Translations under genes and position numbers: made by a program
The notes under the pieces: model-generated
Told to the model about the DNA's origin: nothing
Seen by the model: the letters and a program-made list of their open reading frames with translations, nothing else
Databases searched by the model: none
Shown: piece by piece, positions 47,450-58,699 of the stretch
Layout of the letters: each line of letters starts with the position of its first letter
Numbering within the stretch: the first letter of the stretch is position 1
DNA from: Welwitschia mirabilis
Taxonomy: Eukaryota; Gnetophyta; Gnetopsida; Welwitschiales
DNA: 64,000 bases
Reading direction: 5' to 3'
Assembly (NCBI GenBank): GCA_051453625.1
Contig: JBOZIK010000001.1
Span: 279,594,763-279,658,762 of the forward strand

Positions 47450-49051
47450 CTTATTGGAAAAGGTAAAGAGTCTACTGAGGTATTGTCCATCATTTTTCTT
47501 TTAACTGTTTCCTCTTTTTAATTTGGGGATTTCCTTGGATTTACATCCTTTTTTTATGATTTATTTATCACTTTCTATGTCCCAGATCTAGTAGCTACTG
47601 CTTTACTTATTTCTTCTCTAGGATTTGGTTGAGGTTAAACAGGGATTGTTCCTTCTTTTCTTTCTATTTTTAATTTTTATTTTTGGTCTTTTAGATCCTT
47701 ATTTTTCCAATTTCTAGAGTAATCATACTGCTCTTGCCTTTTTGAGTTTACATGTCTTGGTAAGGGTTTCTTCATTTTTTCTAATTTCCTACTTTGGTAG
47801 GAATATGGTTTCTTTTAAGTTTGAGGTTGGTTGCCATAATTGAAATTCAATCTATTTATATCTAATCATTGAATAAATTCTTGCATCCAAGGGCATTCTA
47901 TTTCATCATGATTGTCTTCTTCATAGTATTCATAAGTAAGTCCTTCTTCTCCCTTGAGGTGTTGCACAACTAACCAATCAAACTTTTCTACCATAGTATT
48001 AGTCATTTTTTAAGCTCATTCTTAAATAAAACTAATATGGTTTGAGTTATATACACTACTATCTGGTTTTGAAGTATACACTTTATTTAATTTTTTCTTC
48101 TTTTTTTTTTCTTGACTCCATCTTTGATTCATATTATAAAACTAAGTAGTGGCTTTTCCCACTTCTTGGACATTCCTGGTTTTAAAGCTTTCTATACATA
48201 ACAAGTCTAATTCCTTTAATGTCTAACTCTATAGTCTCCTAAGTAAGGCTCTAACTTGTTTTCTAGATGTAATTCCATGATTAGGACAATTGACTAATAA
48301 TATATTATACCTATTCATAAATTCATCAAATCTTTCATTCTCTCTTTGTTTAATGTTTAGGATTTATTCTCTTAAATCTTTTACCATTCTTGTGAGTTGA
48401 AATCTAGCTAAGAAAGCATTCTTAAAGGTTGCTTATGAACTAAAAGCATGACTAAGATTTCTATGATACCATAATTGAGCATCTCCTTTTGGAGAAGGAG
48501 GAAAATATTTCAAAAAGTTAGATTCTGAGTCAAGATAATTAGCTTTGTAAGAGGCATTAAATAAACTTAGGTGTAATGGGGACTCTTCTAATTTTTTACC
48601 TTCAAAAGTGGGTATTGTGGTAGTATTTATGTTTCTTACTTTATTTGGTTACTGTAGGGTTGTAGAGTTAATAGGAATTAAATCATTCAACTAGTGGGTA
48701 TCATGATTTAATAGTCTTAAATATCCCTCATTTTTCTAATAACATCTTGTTACAGCTTTATTTTCAGGTTTTATGACCTAAACTATTTGAGAAGAATTTT
48801 CCAATGAATGAGGTAATGTAAGAAATATTTGTAATCATTGCTAATTCAGTCATCAATTCAAGAAAGATTTGGTCTTTTATCATCTTTCCTAAGGTTATTT
48901 CATCCTTTGTAAAATCATATTCTTGTACTTCTAATTTAGTAGTACTTTTGGTCCATTTAACTAAACCATATTTATGTGGATCTTTAATGTACTTGCCTCT
49001 TTTATCTTTCTATTTTCCTTAACTATCTTGTTGTATGGCACTTTTTGTCAT
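47450..49051 (-). pseudogene. gag of Ty3/gypsy element 1
   Basis: The likely start is the ATG at 49051 (MTKSAIQQDS), only ~45 bases after the 5' LTR. The capsid part reads FLKYFPPSPKGDAQLWYH, then TFKNAFLARFQLTRM and REXILNIKQRENERFDEFMN: the gypsy GxAxxWY...FxxxFxxRF retrotransposon_gag block. Near 47.9 kb the nucleocapsid reads YEYYEEDNHDEIECPWMQ, a CCHC knuckle in which the first two Cys have become Tyr by G-to-A changes. There are frequent TAG and TAA stops but few shifts. It forms the virus-like particle and binds element RNA. Confidence 0.8.
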
Positions 49052-49076
49052 TTCTACTAATTGACTTTAGAGTACT

Positions 49077-49092
49077 CCTTCTTCTAATGCCA
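49077..49092 (-). other. Primer-binding site of Ty3/gypsy element 1
   Basis: The minus strand reads TGGCATTAGAAGAAGG three bases after the 5' LTR. The TGGC start fits a tRNA 3' CCA end, but the rest does not match the common tRNA-Asp or initiator-Met sites, so the primer tRNA is unidentified. Confidence 0.6.
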
Positions 49093-49095
49093 AAA

Positions 49096-50237
49096 TGATG
49101 GATGGATTATATGATAAAATAAGTGCAGAAAGTATCACAAATCAATATTAGAAACTATAAAATAATGCTGGAAAAATATAGAAACTATACCACTACTAAC
49201 CTGAAATAATCACAAATCATTAAATAAAAATACATTAGAGGCTTACTAAATAACTAGTTAATACTTAAACCATTTAGTTCAAAATTTATCATCACAATAG
49301 TCTTGTGATGAAGTTACTTAAACTAGTTAAGTTATTTATTTAAGATTAATTACTATATACATCTATTACACCAAGAGGGTTTACTGAAAGAAATGAAACA
49401 TAACAGAAGTTAAATAAACTACTGAGTAATACTTATTTTTAAGTACTAAAATTATCCTAATTTATGTTTAGCTATACAAATNNNNNNNNNNNNNNNNNNN
49501 NNNNNNNNNNNNNNNNNNNNNNNNNNNNNNNNNNNNNNNNNNNNNNNNNNNNNNNNNNNNNNNNNNNNNNNNNNNNNNNNNAGAAGTTAAATAAACTACT
49601 GAGTAATACTTATTTTTAAGTACTAAAATTATCCTAATTTATGTTTAGCTATACAAATAAAAGCAAGATTGAAGTAATATTACTTTTTTAAATAATAAAT
49701 ATATGCACAATGATTCTTAAATGATTTTCATCGTTGTATTAAAATACCAATTATTACATAAAGATGAGCTAATAAATTGTGTTCTTCTTTGTAGGTAACA
49801 CTATGGAATGTAAGAAAATGCTATTGACACCTTTTCAGGCTAGTTGAAATTCCCTAGCTTGATCTTCTTGCCTTGTCTATTCCTAGAACCTTTTTGCCAA
49901 AAATGATTCCCACCTTTAGTGGTAATTACATTCTTATACCCTTGTTAGTTTTATTTTTACTAATTATTTGCTCTTGAGAAATAGGTATATGGTTGGGGTT
50001 ATTATGCTGATTCACTACCTTAACCCTCTCTCTCATATTTATTCCACTTGGCATCCTATACTTAAAACATAATAATGAAATATATGCATACTAATCTACT
50101 AACATTTTAATTAACTAATCTATTGAATAATAAGCATAAACATAGATAAAAAATCTATATGCTAATGAAATATATAATTGAGATAAAGAAAAACACTTCA
50201 TTAATAAGTAAGATTTACATAAAATTCATCCTCATCC
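49096..50237 (-). repeat. 5' LTR of Ty3/gypsy element 1
   Basis: It is 1142 positions as assembled. Removing the 100 N and the exact 77-base flank duplication leaves 965 bases, against 966 for the other LTR. Confidence 0.93.
49482..49581. other. Assembly gap (100 N) with exactly repeated 77-base flanks, spurious
   Basis: Positions 49405-49481 and 49582-49658 are identical. The partner LTR has this sequence once, so no DNA is missing. Confidence 0.95.
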
Positions 50238-50242
50238 CTATG
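50238..50242. other. Target-site duplication CTATG (right), element 1
   Basis: CTATG directly follows the outer end of the 5' LTR and matches 39599-39603. Confidence 0.9.
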
Positions 50243-51014
50243 AAAATCATATGCATTTATTAACTCTTCCCTTGACCTTGTTTTAATGATGGTAAAATGC
50301 TACCATAACATTTCATAAGAGTCATGAATCTTCATTATTAGATGCAATTAGTTCTACAAGGACCATACCCCTTGAATAGTTGTTTACATTTTCTTACCAC
50401 GTATAACAATTGTAATTAACAATATGAAGCTAGATATTATTTTCCTCATGAAAAATAAATTGTGATAGACTTTCCTCTTTAAGACTGATGTTCATCCTTA
50501 AATGGCTATTCCTTTAGTGGAATTTTATACGTGTCTACGTATCCTTACTCCTATTCTTCATTGTTTTTCTACTCCACTATACTATTTTAAAAATAAGTTG
50601 ATATTTTTCTTCATTAGTAGACATTTTTGAATAAGTTTGTTGTATAAATTCTTCATTATTACAATTGTATTGGTCATAATGAGATCATTTAATTAATAAT
50701 TTCATAATTATTTTTTCTCTTATATTCTTTTCTATCTTATTTTTAATTATAATTAGTTTTATAGTGAAAGTAAGATTAAATCTTACTGGGATGTTTTCTT
50801 AGCTAATTATGTAGTTATCAAACTTTCTTGAATAGTATGTTTTAAGAAGGCTAATATGAAAGACCTACTATATACAAGATCACTTAACAAGGAGGTCAAG
50901 TTTGTTATGTACCCTTTGCATAAGGGAAAATGATTCATAGAATTAAGGGGTTAACTTGTAATATTTTCCTAGATTTAGAGATGTTATTCCTAGCTATACT
51001 CTCAATAAGATTTG
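50243..51014 (-). pseudogene. Ty3/gypsy element 3 integrase C-terminal part (left piece)
   Basis: The minus strand near 50.96-50.82 kb reads LMQRVHNKLDLLVK, a stop, two more short pieces, then VFHISLLKTYYSRKFDNY. This is the KLDLPxxLSxIHxVFHVSxLKxY block at the C-terminus of chromovirus-type integrases. The matching upstream part of this integrase lies beyond element 2, at 62.06 kb and above. The sequence from about 50.75 to 50.24 kb is not recognisable. Confidence 0.7.
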
Positions 51015-51019
51015 ATTAC
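51015..51019. other. Target-site duplication ATTAC (left), element 2
   Basis: ATTAC directly precedes the left LTR and recurs at 62054-62058. Confidence 0.9.
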
Positions 51020-52087
51020 TGTTATGGTGCATATTTTTGCATACACAATCTAGTATAAATGGGAGTAATTCAAATGTCATATCTCATTGAAAACTTACAA
51101 GAGAAGAATAAGGATTGATTTTCCAAAAGAATATGGTAATTGAAATTGAAGAACAATGCAGGAAATATAGATGCAATGTAATGTAAGTTTAACTAAATCT
51201 AAATGGAATGCAAAATAAACCTAAAACTACTTTTTTCCAGCCTTAACAAAGACTACCCTTAAGACCTATATTACTAATGAAATTGTAACCAAATTAAGGG
51301 CAACATAAACCATAAGGAAAATATAAAAAAATTAAGATTCATAATGAAAATAGAATTTTTTATTAAGAAATAAGCAATATCTAGATTACAAAACAACTGA
51401 GCCTCAATGGAGAACGCATAGCCCTTCACCAAGGGAACATCTTCTGCAACTTGCGAGATATCTCTCCAACCCTTTGATCTCTTATCATGAGAATGTCTAC
51501 TATAAATTGAAATAAAGAGGAGAGTCATGAGGGAGGAAAGGCATCTTATTTATGGGGTTATAAAGAAAACCCGACACATAAAAGGTACTACAAAATGCAT
51601 TCAATTATAGAAATGAAATGGACAAAGGTTGGATGGTGGCTACAGTGTCATCTTGACTATCATGGAGATGACTAAGGGGATGATGGATCAAGCATTACAA
51701 TCGTCATTCTGCATGTCATGGGGATAACCATGAGGATGACAATCCTTTGCAAAAGATAGCTTAGCAATAATTCAACAGTACCAGTTTCAATCCATGTTAG
51801 CATCCAATGTATCATCATCATGCTTATCGTGGGAACAACAAAGGGGATGACAATCTTCTTTATCCTTCTAAATTAAGAGAAGCTATTCTTTTTCATCAAT
51901 GATCTTTCTCCAAAGCCATGTGTATCAAAATATGACTTAAATGCCTTTAATCATGCCAAGAATTTCACATTTCTTAGATCTTCCATCAATTCTCCATAAC
52001 CATTAATATTTCATCTAAGCCTATGTAAATGTCTTGCAAAACATCTCATAATACCCCATCAAATACACACAATTTGACAATGTATTA
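51020..52087 (-). repeat. 3' LTR of Ty3/gypsy element 2
   Basis: It aligns over its full length with 60983-62053. It includes several imperfect CATGGGGATGAC-type motifs (about 51650-51860). The outer CA end has become TA. Confidence 0.92.
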
Positions 52088-52106
52088 TAAACCCCCACTT
52101 AGCTTT
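52088..52106 (-). other. Polypurine tract region of element 2
   Basis: The minus strand reads AAAGCTAAGTGGGGGTTTA directly before the 3' LTR. It is a G-rich purine tract with a few transitions. Confidence 0.65.
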
Positions 52107-53759
52107 TATCAGTCCCTAAAAAACTAGTGAACAACTATAATTATGAGCCAACTTCTCTTAAAAAAATTAATTTAAAAATTATAAAGTAGGCTTATAAATA
52201 ATCTCAAATAGATTACATAGCAAAATAACATGGAACGCATAGTGTGTATAGAGAAAAAGTTTCAAAAACTATGTCTCATAAAAGTTCTGAAATAATTCAA
52301 AAATTATGAAAATGAGCCATGAAAATAAGTCTTGTTCCCCCACCCCCATTCCTCCTTCCCCTCTCCTATCTTAAGAAAAACAATATGTCCCATATCGGTT
52401 AATAAAACAAAAAAAGTAGATGGGGGCGAGAATGTGGATGATGGTTGTTTGTAAATTTGGATAACTCTCTAAATCAAGCACAAAGCTAAGTATAAAAATG
52501 TAAGATTTGAAAAATAGAGTTGTATGAAATATTCTGACAAGCATGAAAATAGTAGTCAGTGAAAATATACTAATTAGAATGAAGCAGATCCATGAATGTC
52601 CAATAAATGTGCCATTACAAAAATGATTAAGCACCGTATAGAACTTAAAAAGACTAAAAATAAAGATCACAAAAGTGTTATAAAAACTCATCTAAGCAAG
52701 AGATGAAAACTAAGCATGAAACCATTCAATGTTAAGGTTCTAAAATGATAACAAAGTATGGAAATGACTTTGAAATAACTAACTGAACCATAAAAGAAAA
52801 CAAAAAGAATGGAAATAAGGCAACATAAAGAAGATAGCCTATCTATCCTAAAGTTTAACTTAGTAGACTCTTATGGAAGAAATCATAATATTATGTAATT
52901 TAAAATGCATGACTTCAGGTATAAAGATTCCATTCGATAAGGCAATGGTTATGACAATGCTAGAAATTAAATTCTTTAAACAATAAATGAGAAGATCAAA
53001 GAGTTTCTTTAAATTAAACTCACTTGTTTACATCTAAAAATAAACACCTGAATTCTAAAAAATGAAATGATTATGTGAAAAAACAAAGAGCTTAGAAAAT
53101 AAACAATGCTTCTGATGACATCAAGAACACAACTGATCTTGTAGCCTCTACATTATTATTATTTTATTATCTAACTATCCATGATGAGGGGAGTGCAATA
53201 ATAGTTAGAGAAGTAAGGACCCATGAAGCATGGCTAATCCCCTAGTGGAGTTCCCACAACTACTATATTACACTATGAAAGGACCTTCTCAAGAAAATTT
53301 ATCCTTATGCACTTATAGTAGGAAATCATAGTGACCATGTTTTTGAGCTATCTCAAATATAAAACATCATGGTATTATTTCCCTTTTTTTGGCACAAAAT
53401 TAAAATAGATGAAAACATTTCACATGATCAAACAGTCCAAAAGACAAAGTTGAAGTCATAAGATAAAAGACAGAAAAGAAAACCCTTAAATAATATAAGA
53501 CATTTTCATCATTGAGAAAAAAATAAAAAATAAAGCATCTTCCTTCAAACTAAAGTTTACAGATATGTGAATGTCTAAAGATTAAATGAATCCAATCTTA
53601 CACTGTGAAATGCCTAATTCAAAGATTAGTCATGGAAATAAATGCATAAGTCATATTTGAAAGATGATCAAGTGATATCATAATGGACTCCGAAGGAAAA
53701 AGCTAAGAGAAAATTTAGACAATGGTAGGGAAGAAATCCTCCTTATTAAGGGAAACATC
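52107..53759. other. 3' region of element 2 between integrase and 3' LTR
   Basis: This is the position where some Athila-like elements carry an env-like ORF. A 106-codon minus-strand frame (52371-52691) is open and very hydrophobic, with three or four potential membrane segments (FVIFIFSLFKFY; FILISIFSLTTIFMLV). Because T-rich DNA encodes Phe, Ile and Leu by default, this is weak evidence for a real gene. No other motif was recognised. Confidence 0.35.
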
Positions 53760-55207
53760 TAAGGCTAGTGCTTTTATCATGTTTATATCAAAATATTTCT
53801 CATATATTTTCAACCTTTATCCATTAACTTTCTAAATTTCTTTAGTGGCTAAGTTAGAAATCTCAATAAATCCATTAGAATGTACTTTCTTAATAAGGTA
53901 AGGACCTAACCATTTTGAGGTTAACTTGTTAGATAGAAAATGTACCTTAGTATTATATAACAAGACTAGTTAACCAAGTTCAAAGTTCTTATGAATTAGA
54001 TTTTTATCACATTTGAACTTATTTTGGAATTTGTAAATAAGTTGATGATAAATAGATTGATTTTATTTTTTATATAAATGATATAATTGAGCTAAATGAG
54101 TTTTTATATTCTCTTCTAAATTTACAAAATTAAACTAATGTTTATAATGATAAGAATTATAACAAACATCAACAGGTAAAATACAAATTTTACAGTATAC
54201 AAATTCATAAGGTGAAAAACCAAGTGAATTAGACCAAGTTGTATGGTAAGAATAAATAACATCATTTATTTTAAAAGCTCATAATTTATTATTAGTAGAG
54301 ATAAGTTTTTAAAGAAGTTTTTTGATTTCTCTATTAGCATTTTTAGCTTTTCCATTGGTTTGAAGGTGGTAAGCATAAGATACTTAATGTTCAATTCTAA
54401 TAGATAAAAGAAGTTTCCTTTAAAGATAATTGATAAAATAAGTTCTATAATCACTAATAATTATTTGAAAAAAGCTAAAATGTTTAAAAATTTAAGTTCT
54501 AACAAAGTTATAGATGGTTTGGGCATCATTTGAGGAAGTAGGAACTACTTGAACCCATTTAGTCACACAATCAATAGCCACTAAAATGTTATTTTTATTT
54601 TTAGAAGATGGTTTAATTGGTCCTATGAAATTAATTCTCCAATAATCAAAAGTTCACACTTAAGAATAGATTTAAGAGATATTTCTTATAACCATAAGAA
54701 ACTACCAAAATGTTGACATGCATCACGCCTTCTGGCATACTCAAAAGATCCTTGAAAAGACTAGGCCAATAGAAACTAGGGTGAAGAAATTTTATGACTA
54801 TTTTTTAACCACTACGATGTCCACCATAAGCACCACCATCACAAAGATAAAGGATATCAAGTTTTTCCCATGCTGGTATACATGTTCTCATGATTTGATC
54901 ATTACACCTATGATAAATATGGGGTGCTATCCACTCGTAGTTACCTATCATATGGAGAAAAGATTTTCTTTGATTGTAACTCCAATTTTTTGATGTTTTT
55001 AAAGTAATAAGATAAATATCAGTGTACTATGGAGGGGATGAGTAAAAGATACAATAAATAGTTATTCATCTAGAAAAAAATCATTGATATAAAGATTATC
55101 AAAAGAAGAAGAAAGGCATGATAAAAGTGGTCTAGTATATTGTTATGTCTTCCTACCTTATCTATGATGGTGAGATTGAATTCTTGCATTAAGAGGATTA
55201 ATCTAAT
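53760..55207 (-). pseudogene. RNase H end and integrase of element 2, copy 1 with C-terminus
   Basis: After the gap the RNase H end appears again (IRLILLMQEFNLTIIDKVGR), then integrase a second time (to ~54003). Only this copy continues into the integrase C-terminus: KVHFLSNKLTSKWLGPYL and a downstream SNGFIEISNLATKEI stretch, equivalent to the GKLxSRWxGPFxVxxVxxxGxVEI block. The duplication is either real or a join between two element copies at the gap. Confidence 0.75.
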
Positions 55208-55307
55208 NNNNNNNNNNNNNNNNNNNNNNNNNNNNNNNNNNNNNNNNNNNNNNNNNNNNNNNNNNNNNNNNNNNNNNNNNNNNNNNNNNNNNNNNNNNNN
55301 NNNNNNN
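55208..55307. other. Assembly gap (100 N) between duplicated integrase segments
   Basis: The sequence to the left ends at the same point of the element (AGGATTAATCTAAT versus AGGACTCATCTAAT at 56510) at which the other copy continues. The gap joins two partly redundant contigs. Confidence 0.8.
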
Positions 55308-56510
55308 ATCATGCTTGAACTTACTTTGGGCTTTGTGGATAAGTTAATGATGAATAGATTAAGTTTTTTTCATACAAATGGTCCAATTGAGGTAAATGGG
55401 TTTTAAGGTTTCCTTCTAGATCCATAAGATTAAGTTAATGTATAGAATGATAAGAATTGTAATAAACATTAATAGGTAAAATATAGACTTTACCGTATAC
55501 AAGTTTATAAGGTGAAAAACCAAGTAAATTATGCCAAGTGATACGGTAATCTCAAAGAACATCATTTAGTTTAAAATTTCATGACTTTTTATTGGTATAC
55601 ATAAGTTTTTAAAGCATTTTGTATTTCTCTATTAGCATTTTCAGCTTGTCCATTAGTTTAATGATGGTGAGCACAAGCTATATTATGTTCTAATACCAAT
55701 GGATAAAAGAAGTTCCCTAAAAATATGGTTAATGAAGTGAGTTTTCTAATCAATAATGATTATTCAAGGAAAACCAAAGTGTTGAAAAATTTAAGTTATA
55801 ACAAAATTGCAAATGGTTTAGGCATCATTTAAGAAAGTAGGAACTGCTTTAACCCATTTAGTTACATAGTTAACAACCACTAAAATGTAATTTTTATCTT
55901 GAAAAGGTGGTTTGATTAGACCTATGAAATTAATTTCTAATATTCAAAAGGTTCACACTCAATAATAGGTCTAATAGGCATTTCATATGATCATAAAAGC
56001 CTACTCAAGCATTAACATGCATCACACCTTCTAGCATACTCAAAAGAGTTCTTAAAAATACTAGGTCAATAGAATCTGGAGTGCAGAATTTTCATGGCTA
56101 TTTTATAACTGCTAAAATGTCCACCATAAATACCACCATGATAGAGATAAAGGATATCAGTTTTTGCCCACTTGGTACACATTTTCTCATGATTTAATCC
56201 TTACATCTATGATAAATATGGGGCGCTATCCACTCATAATCACCTATCCCATGGAGAATATTTTCTTTGATTGTGACTCCAATTTTGTATTATTTTTAAA
56301 GTGATAAGATAGTTAATGATATCTACATATCATGGAGAGGGATGAGTAGAATATATAGAAAATAATTATTCATTTGGAAAAGAATCACTAATCGGAAGAT
56401 CATCAAAAGAAGAAGTAAGGTGTGATAAGTGAACTACTACATTGTCATGTTGTCCTGTATAATATTTGATGGTGAGGTTGAATTCTTCCATTAAGAGGAC
56501 TCATCTAATC
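55308..56510 (-). pseudogene. RNase H end and integrase of element 2, copy 2
   Basis: It begins with the end of RNase H (EEFNLTIKYYTGQHDNVVVH) and runs on through decayed integrase: the HHCC region near 56.2-55.95 kb and core near 55.95-55.5 kb. It then stops at the 100-N gap. The same segment recurs at 54003-55207 with clear sequence differences. The copies are collinear throughout. Confidence 0.75.
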
Positions 56511-57700
56511 AACTTCGCACTAGAATATTTCTTAGTCATCAGGTATTTAATCATCACATGATCTGTGTAGATATTTGTGTGAAAGCCTAAATGATAACGT
56601 CTAAGATTGTTGAGGCAAAAGATTATAAATAACATTTCTCTTTCAGTAGTTGAATAATTGGTTTAAGCTTTGAATAATATTTTACTATGGTAAGATATAA
56701 CTTTAAAATAATTTTCATATTATTTTCCAATCACCCCACTTATAGAAAAATTACTAGCATTACACATTAACTCAAAATCTTTTTCTTACTCAGGTTCTAT
56801 TACAATAGGGGCATAAGAGATTTTATGTTTGAGTTTATGAAAAGCAACTTGGTAAGATGTGTTTTAATTAAATTTGGCTTCTTTTCCTATTAATGAATGT
56901 AGGAATTTAATATTGTATGAAATAGTAATAAAAACCATAATGTCCAAGAAATATTGGAGTTGCTTAACATTGATTAGAGAAGCTAAGTGTTAAATGATAT
57001 TAACTTTCTCAAGGTCCATCTTAATTTCTATTTTGGAAATGTGATGGCCTAGAACAATTCCATTTTTAAATAAGAATAGACTCTTTTTTCAACTTAAGTG
57101 AAGACCACATTTTATGCATCTATCAAGTACTTTTTATAACCTTTCTAAGATTTGATCAAAGGCTTTTTCAAAGATAGAAAAGTCATCCATAAATATTTCT
57201 ATTGAATCCTCTAATATTTTTGAAAAGATAACCCTCATAGTACATTGAAAAGTTCTAGTGACATTACATAAACTAAAAGCATTCATCCAAAAGAAAAAGT
57301 CTTGAATGATAAAGTAAAAGTGGTTTGGCTTAACCTTTGCTAACTATGCACACCTGGTTATAATGTTGTATCCATCTAAAAAGCAATGGAAAAAATGTCC
57401 CTACATTCTATCAAGTATTTTTTTGAGGAAGGGGAGACGACAATGATATTTTCTTGTGACTTTATTTAGGTTTTTAAAATCTATGCAAACTCTTCATTTT
57501 CTATCCTTTTTTGATACTACAGTCAAGGAAGTAATCCATTCACTATTTGATATAGTATAAATGCCTTTAGCATCTATTAACGTAATGATTTCATCTTTAA
57601 CTACTTGTTTAAGTATTGTATTTAATCTTCTTTGTGGTGGCCTAACTAGTTTTTCATTTTCCTCAAGATAGATTTTATACTAAAAGATAGAAGGAGGAAT
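56490..57700 (-). pseudogene. RT and RNase H of Ty3/gypsy element 2
   Basis: RT blocks: RRLNTILKQVVKDEIITLI, SEWITSLTVVSKKDRK, RVCIDFKNLNKVTRKYHCRL and IEIFMDDFSIF, where the VYxDD box keeps both Asp. Then NGIVLGHHISKIEIKMDLEK. RNase H follows with FELMCNASNFSISGVIG (the catalytic Asp of the xxDAS block is now Asn), NYSTTEREMLFIIFCLNNLR and FHTNIYTDH. Stops and several shifts occur. It is better preserved in RT than element 1 but equally dead. Confidence 0.88.
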
Positions 57701-58179
57701 GATAAATAAATCTTAATAAGACCAAGTAAAAGCATGAATTTTGAGAGTTAAAATAGAGATTAATGTTGATTATTGTTTAGGAGAAAGATTTTCATTAACT
57801 ATAAGAGGTTTGTTTTGATCATCATAGAGAAAAATATATTTCAATCCACTAGGAAGATTTTTCATATTCAAACTAAAATTTTAAGCTTCCATCTCATGTA
57901 TTGGATGTTCTCCCCTAAAAGTATGAGTTTCCATTTAATAGTTGTACTTCCTTATAATCTAAGAATTCTACTTCTTCATTCAAATCTAAAAATATGGATG
58001 TATCAAACGATTTTAAGTTCTTAATCTTAAGTGAATCATCATAAAGTATGGGTGCATGTAATGTTAACCATCTTTCTTTGAGGGAATGATGTTAAAGAAA
58101 TAAAGTTAGTTTGATTTATCTTCTATGTCCCATTTATTATCTAGATCTTTCTTGATGGCATCAAAGACTCTAATTGAAA

Positions 58180-58520
58180 ACTTCTTATTTCCTAGGTGAC
58201 ACTCCATCATCCCAATTCTTATGTCAATAATGTAGTGTGCTATTGCATAGATAGCTCATTTTACAAGTAATGGATAACCTACGTTATGTCCAACTTTTAT
58301 GACAGCCACATCTACCAGGTAGTATGCCTCCTCAATTTGGATTATTAGATCTTTAATGACTCATAAGGATTTCTTAACCAAAGTGTTTTCTAATTCTAAG
58401 AGACTCTGTGTAGGATCTATCCTATTTTCTAAGCCAAGCTTTTTACAAATGTGAAATGGCATGATGTTAAACACTCAATTCAACAATAATTAAAGATTTA
58501 CTGATCTTTTTGTTTCCCTC
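58180..58520 (-). pseudogene. Aspartic protease of Ty3/gypsy element 2
   Basis: The minus strand reads FNIMPFHICKKLGLENRIDP then LLELENTLVKKSL and EEAYYLVDVAVIKVGHNVGY, matching the region after the active site of Athila-like proteases (xNxMPxxxxxKLGL). The DLGA active-site codons just upstream are destroyed: the frame there reads LLLN and a stop. Confidence 0.7.
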
Positions 58521-58699
58521 TAATGTAACACTCATTGTTGCTTTCCTTGGATCTTTAAATTTTAAAGATTTTTATAATACTAAATTCATGAGGAATCATG
58601 CTAAAAATACTTTACTAGGAATAAATTATTTTTGCTTTCTTTTTGTTAAGTTTTTCCATATCTTTGAGTACCTTGGATTTTCTTGCAAAAGTTTCTAGA

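Larger units (their letters stand above)
39604..50237 (-). mobile_element. Ty3/gypsy element 1, complete with TSD
   Basis: The LTRs are 39604-40569 and 49096-50237. Both start TGATGGATGG on the + strand; the left ends in CA and the right in CC after one substitution. The five-base duplication CTATG stands at 39599-39603 and 50238-50242, which proves the ends. In minus-strand order: PBS, gag, protease with an Asp-Leu-Gly-Ala active site, RT, RNase H, integrase, then a 3.6-kb accessory region and a polypurine tract. The DLGA protease points to the non-chromovirus (Athila-like) side of Ty3/gypsy. The accessory region holds an antisense ORF, a basic ORF and a dsRBD-like ORF. The element is old, as its LTRs differ at many sites. 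Confidence 0.93.

Noticed and set aside
46675-47504. Several + strand hydrophobic frames (Phe/Ser/Leu-rich)
   Set aside because: They are antisense shadows of the gag-protease region of Ty3/gypsy element 1.
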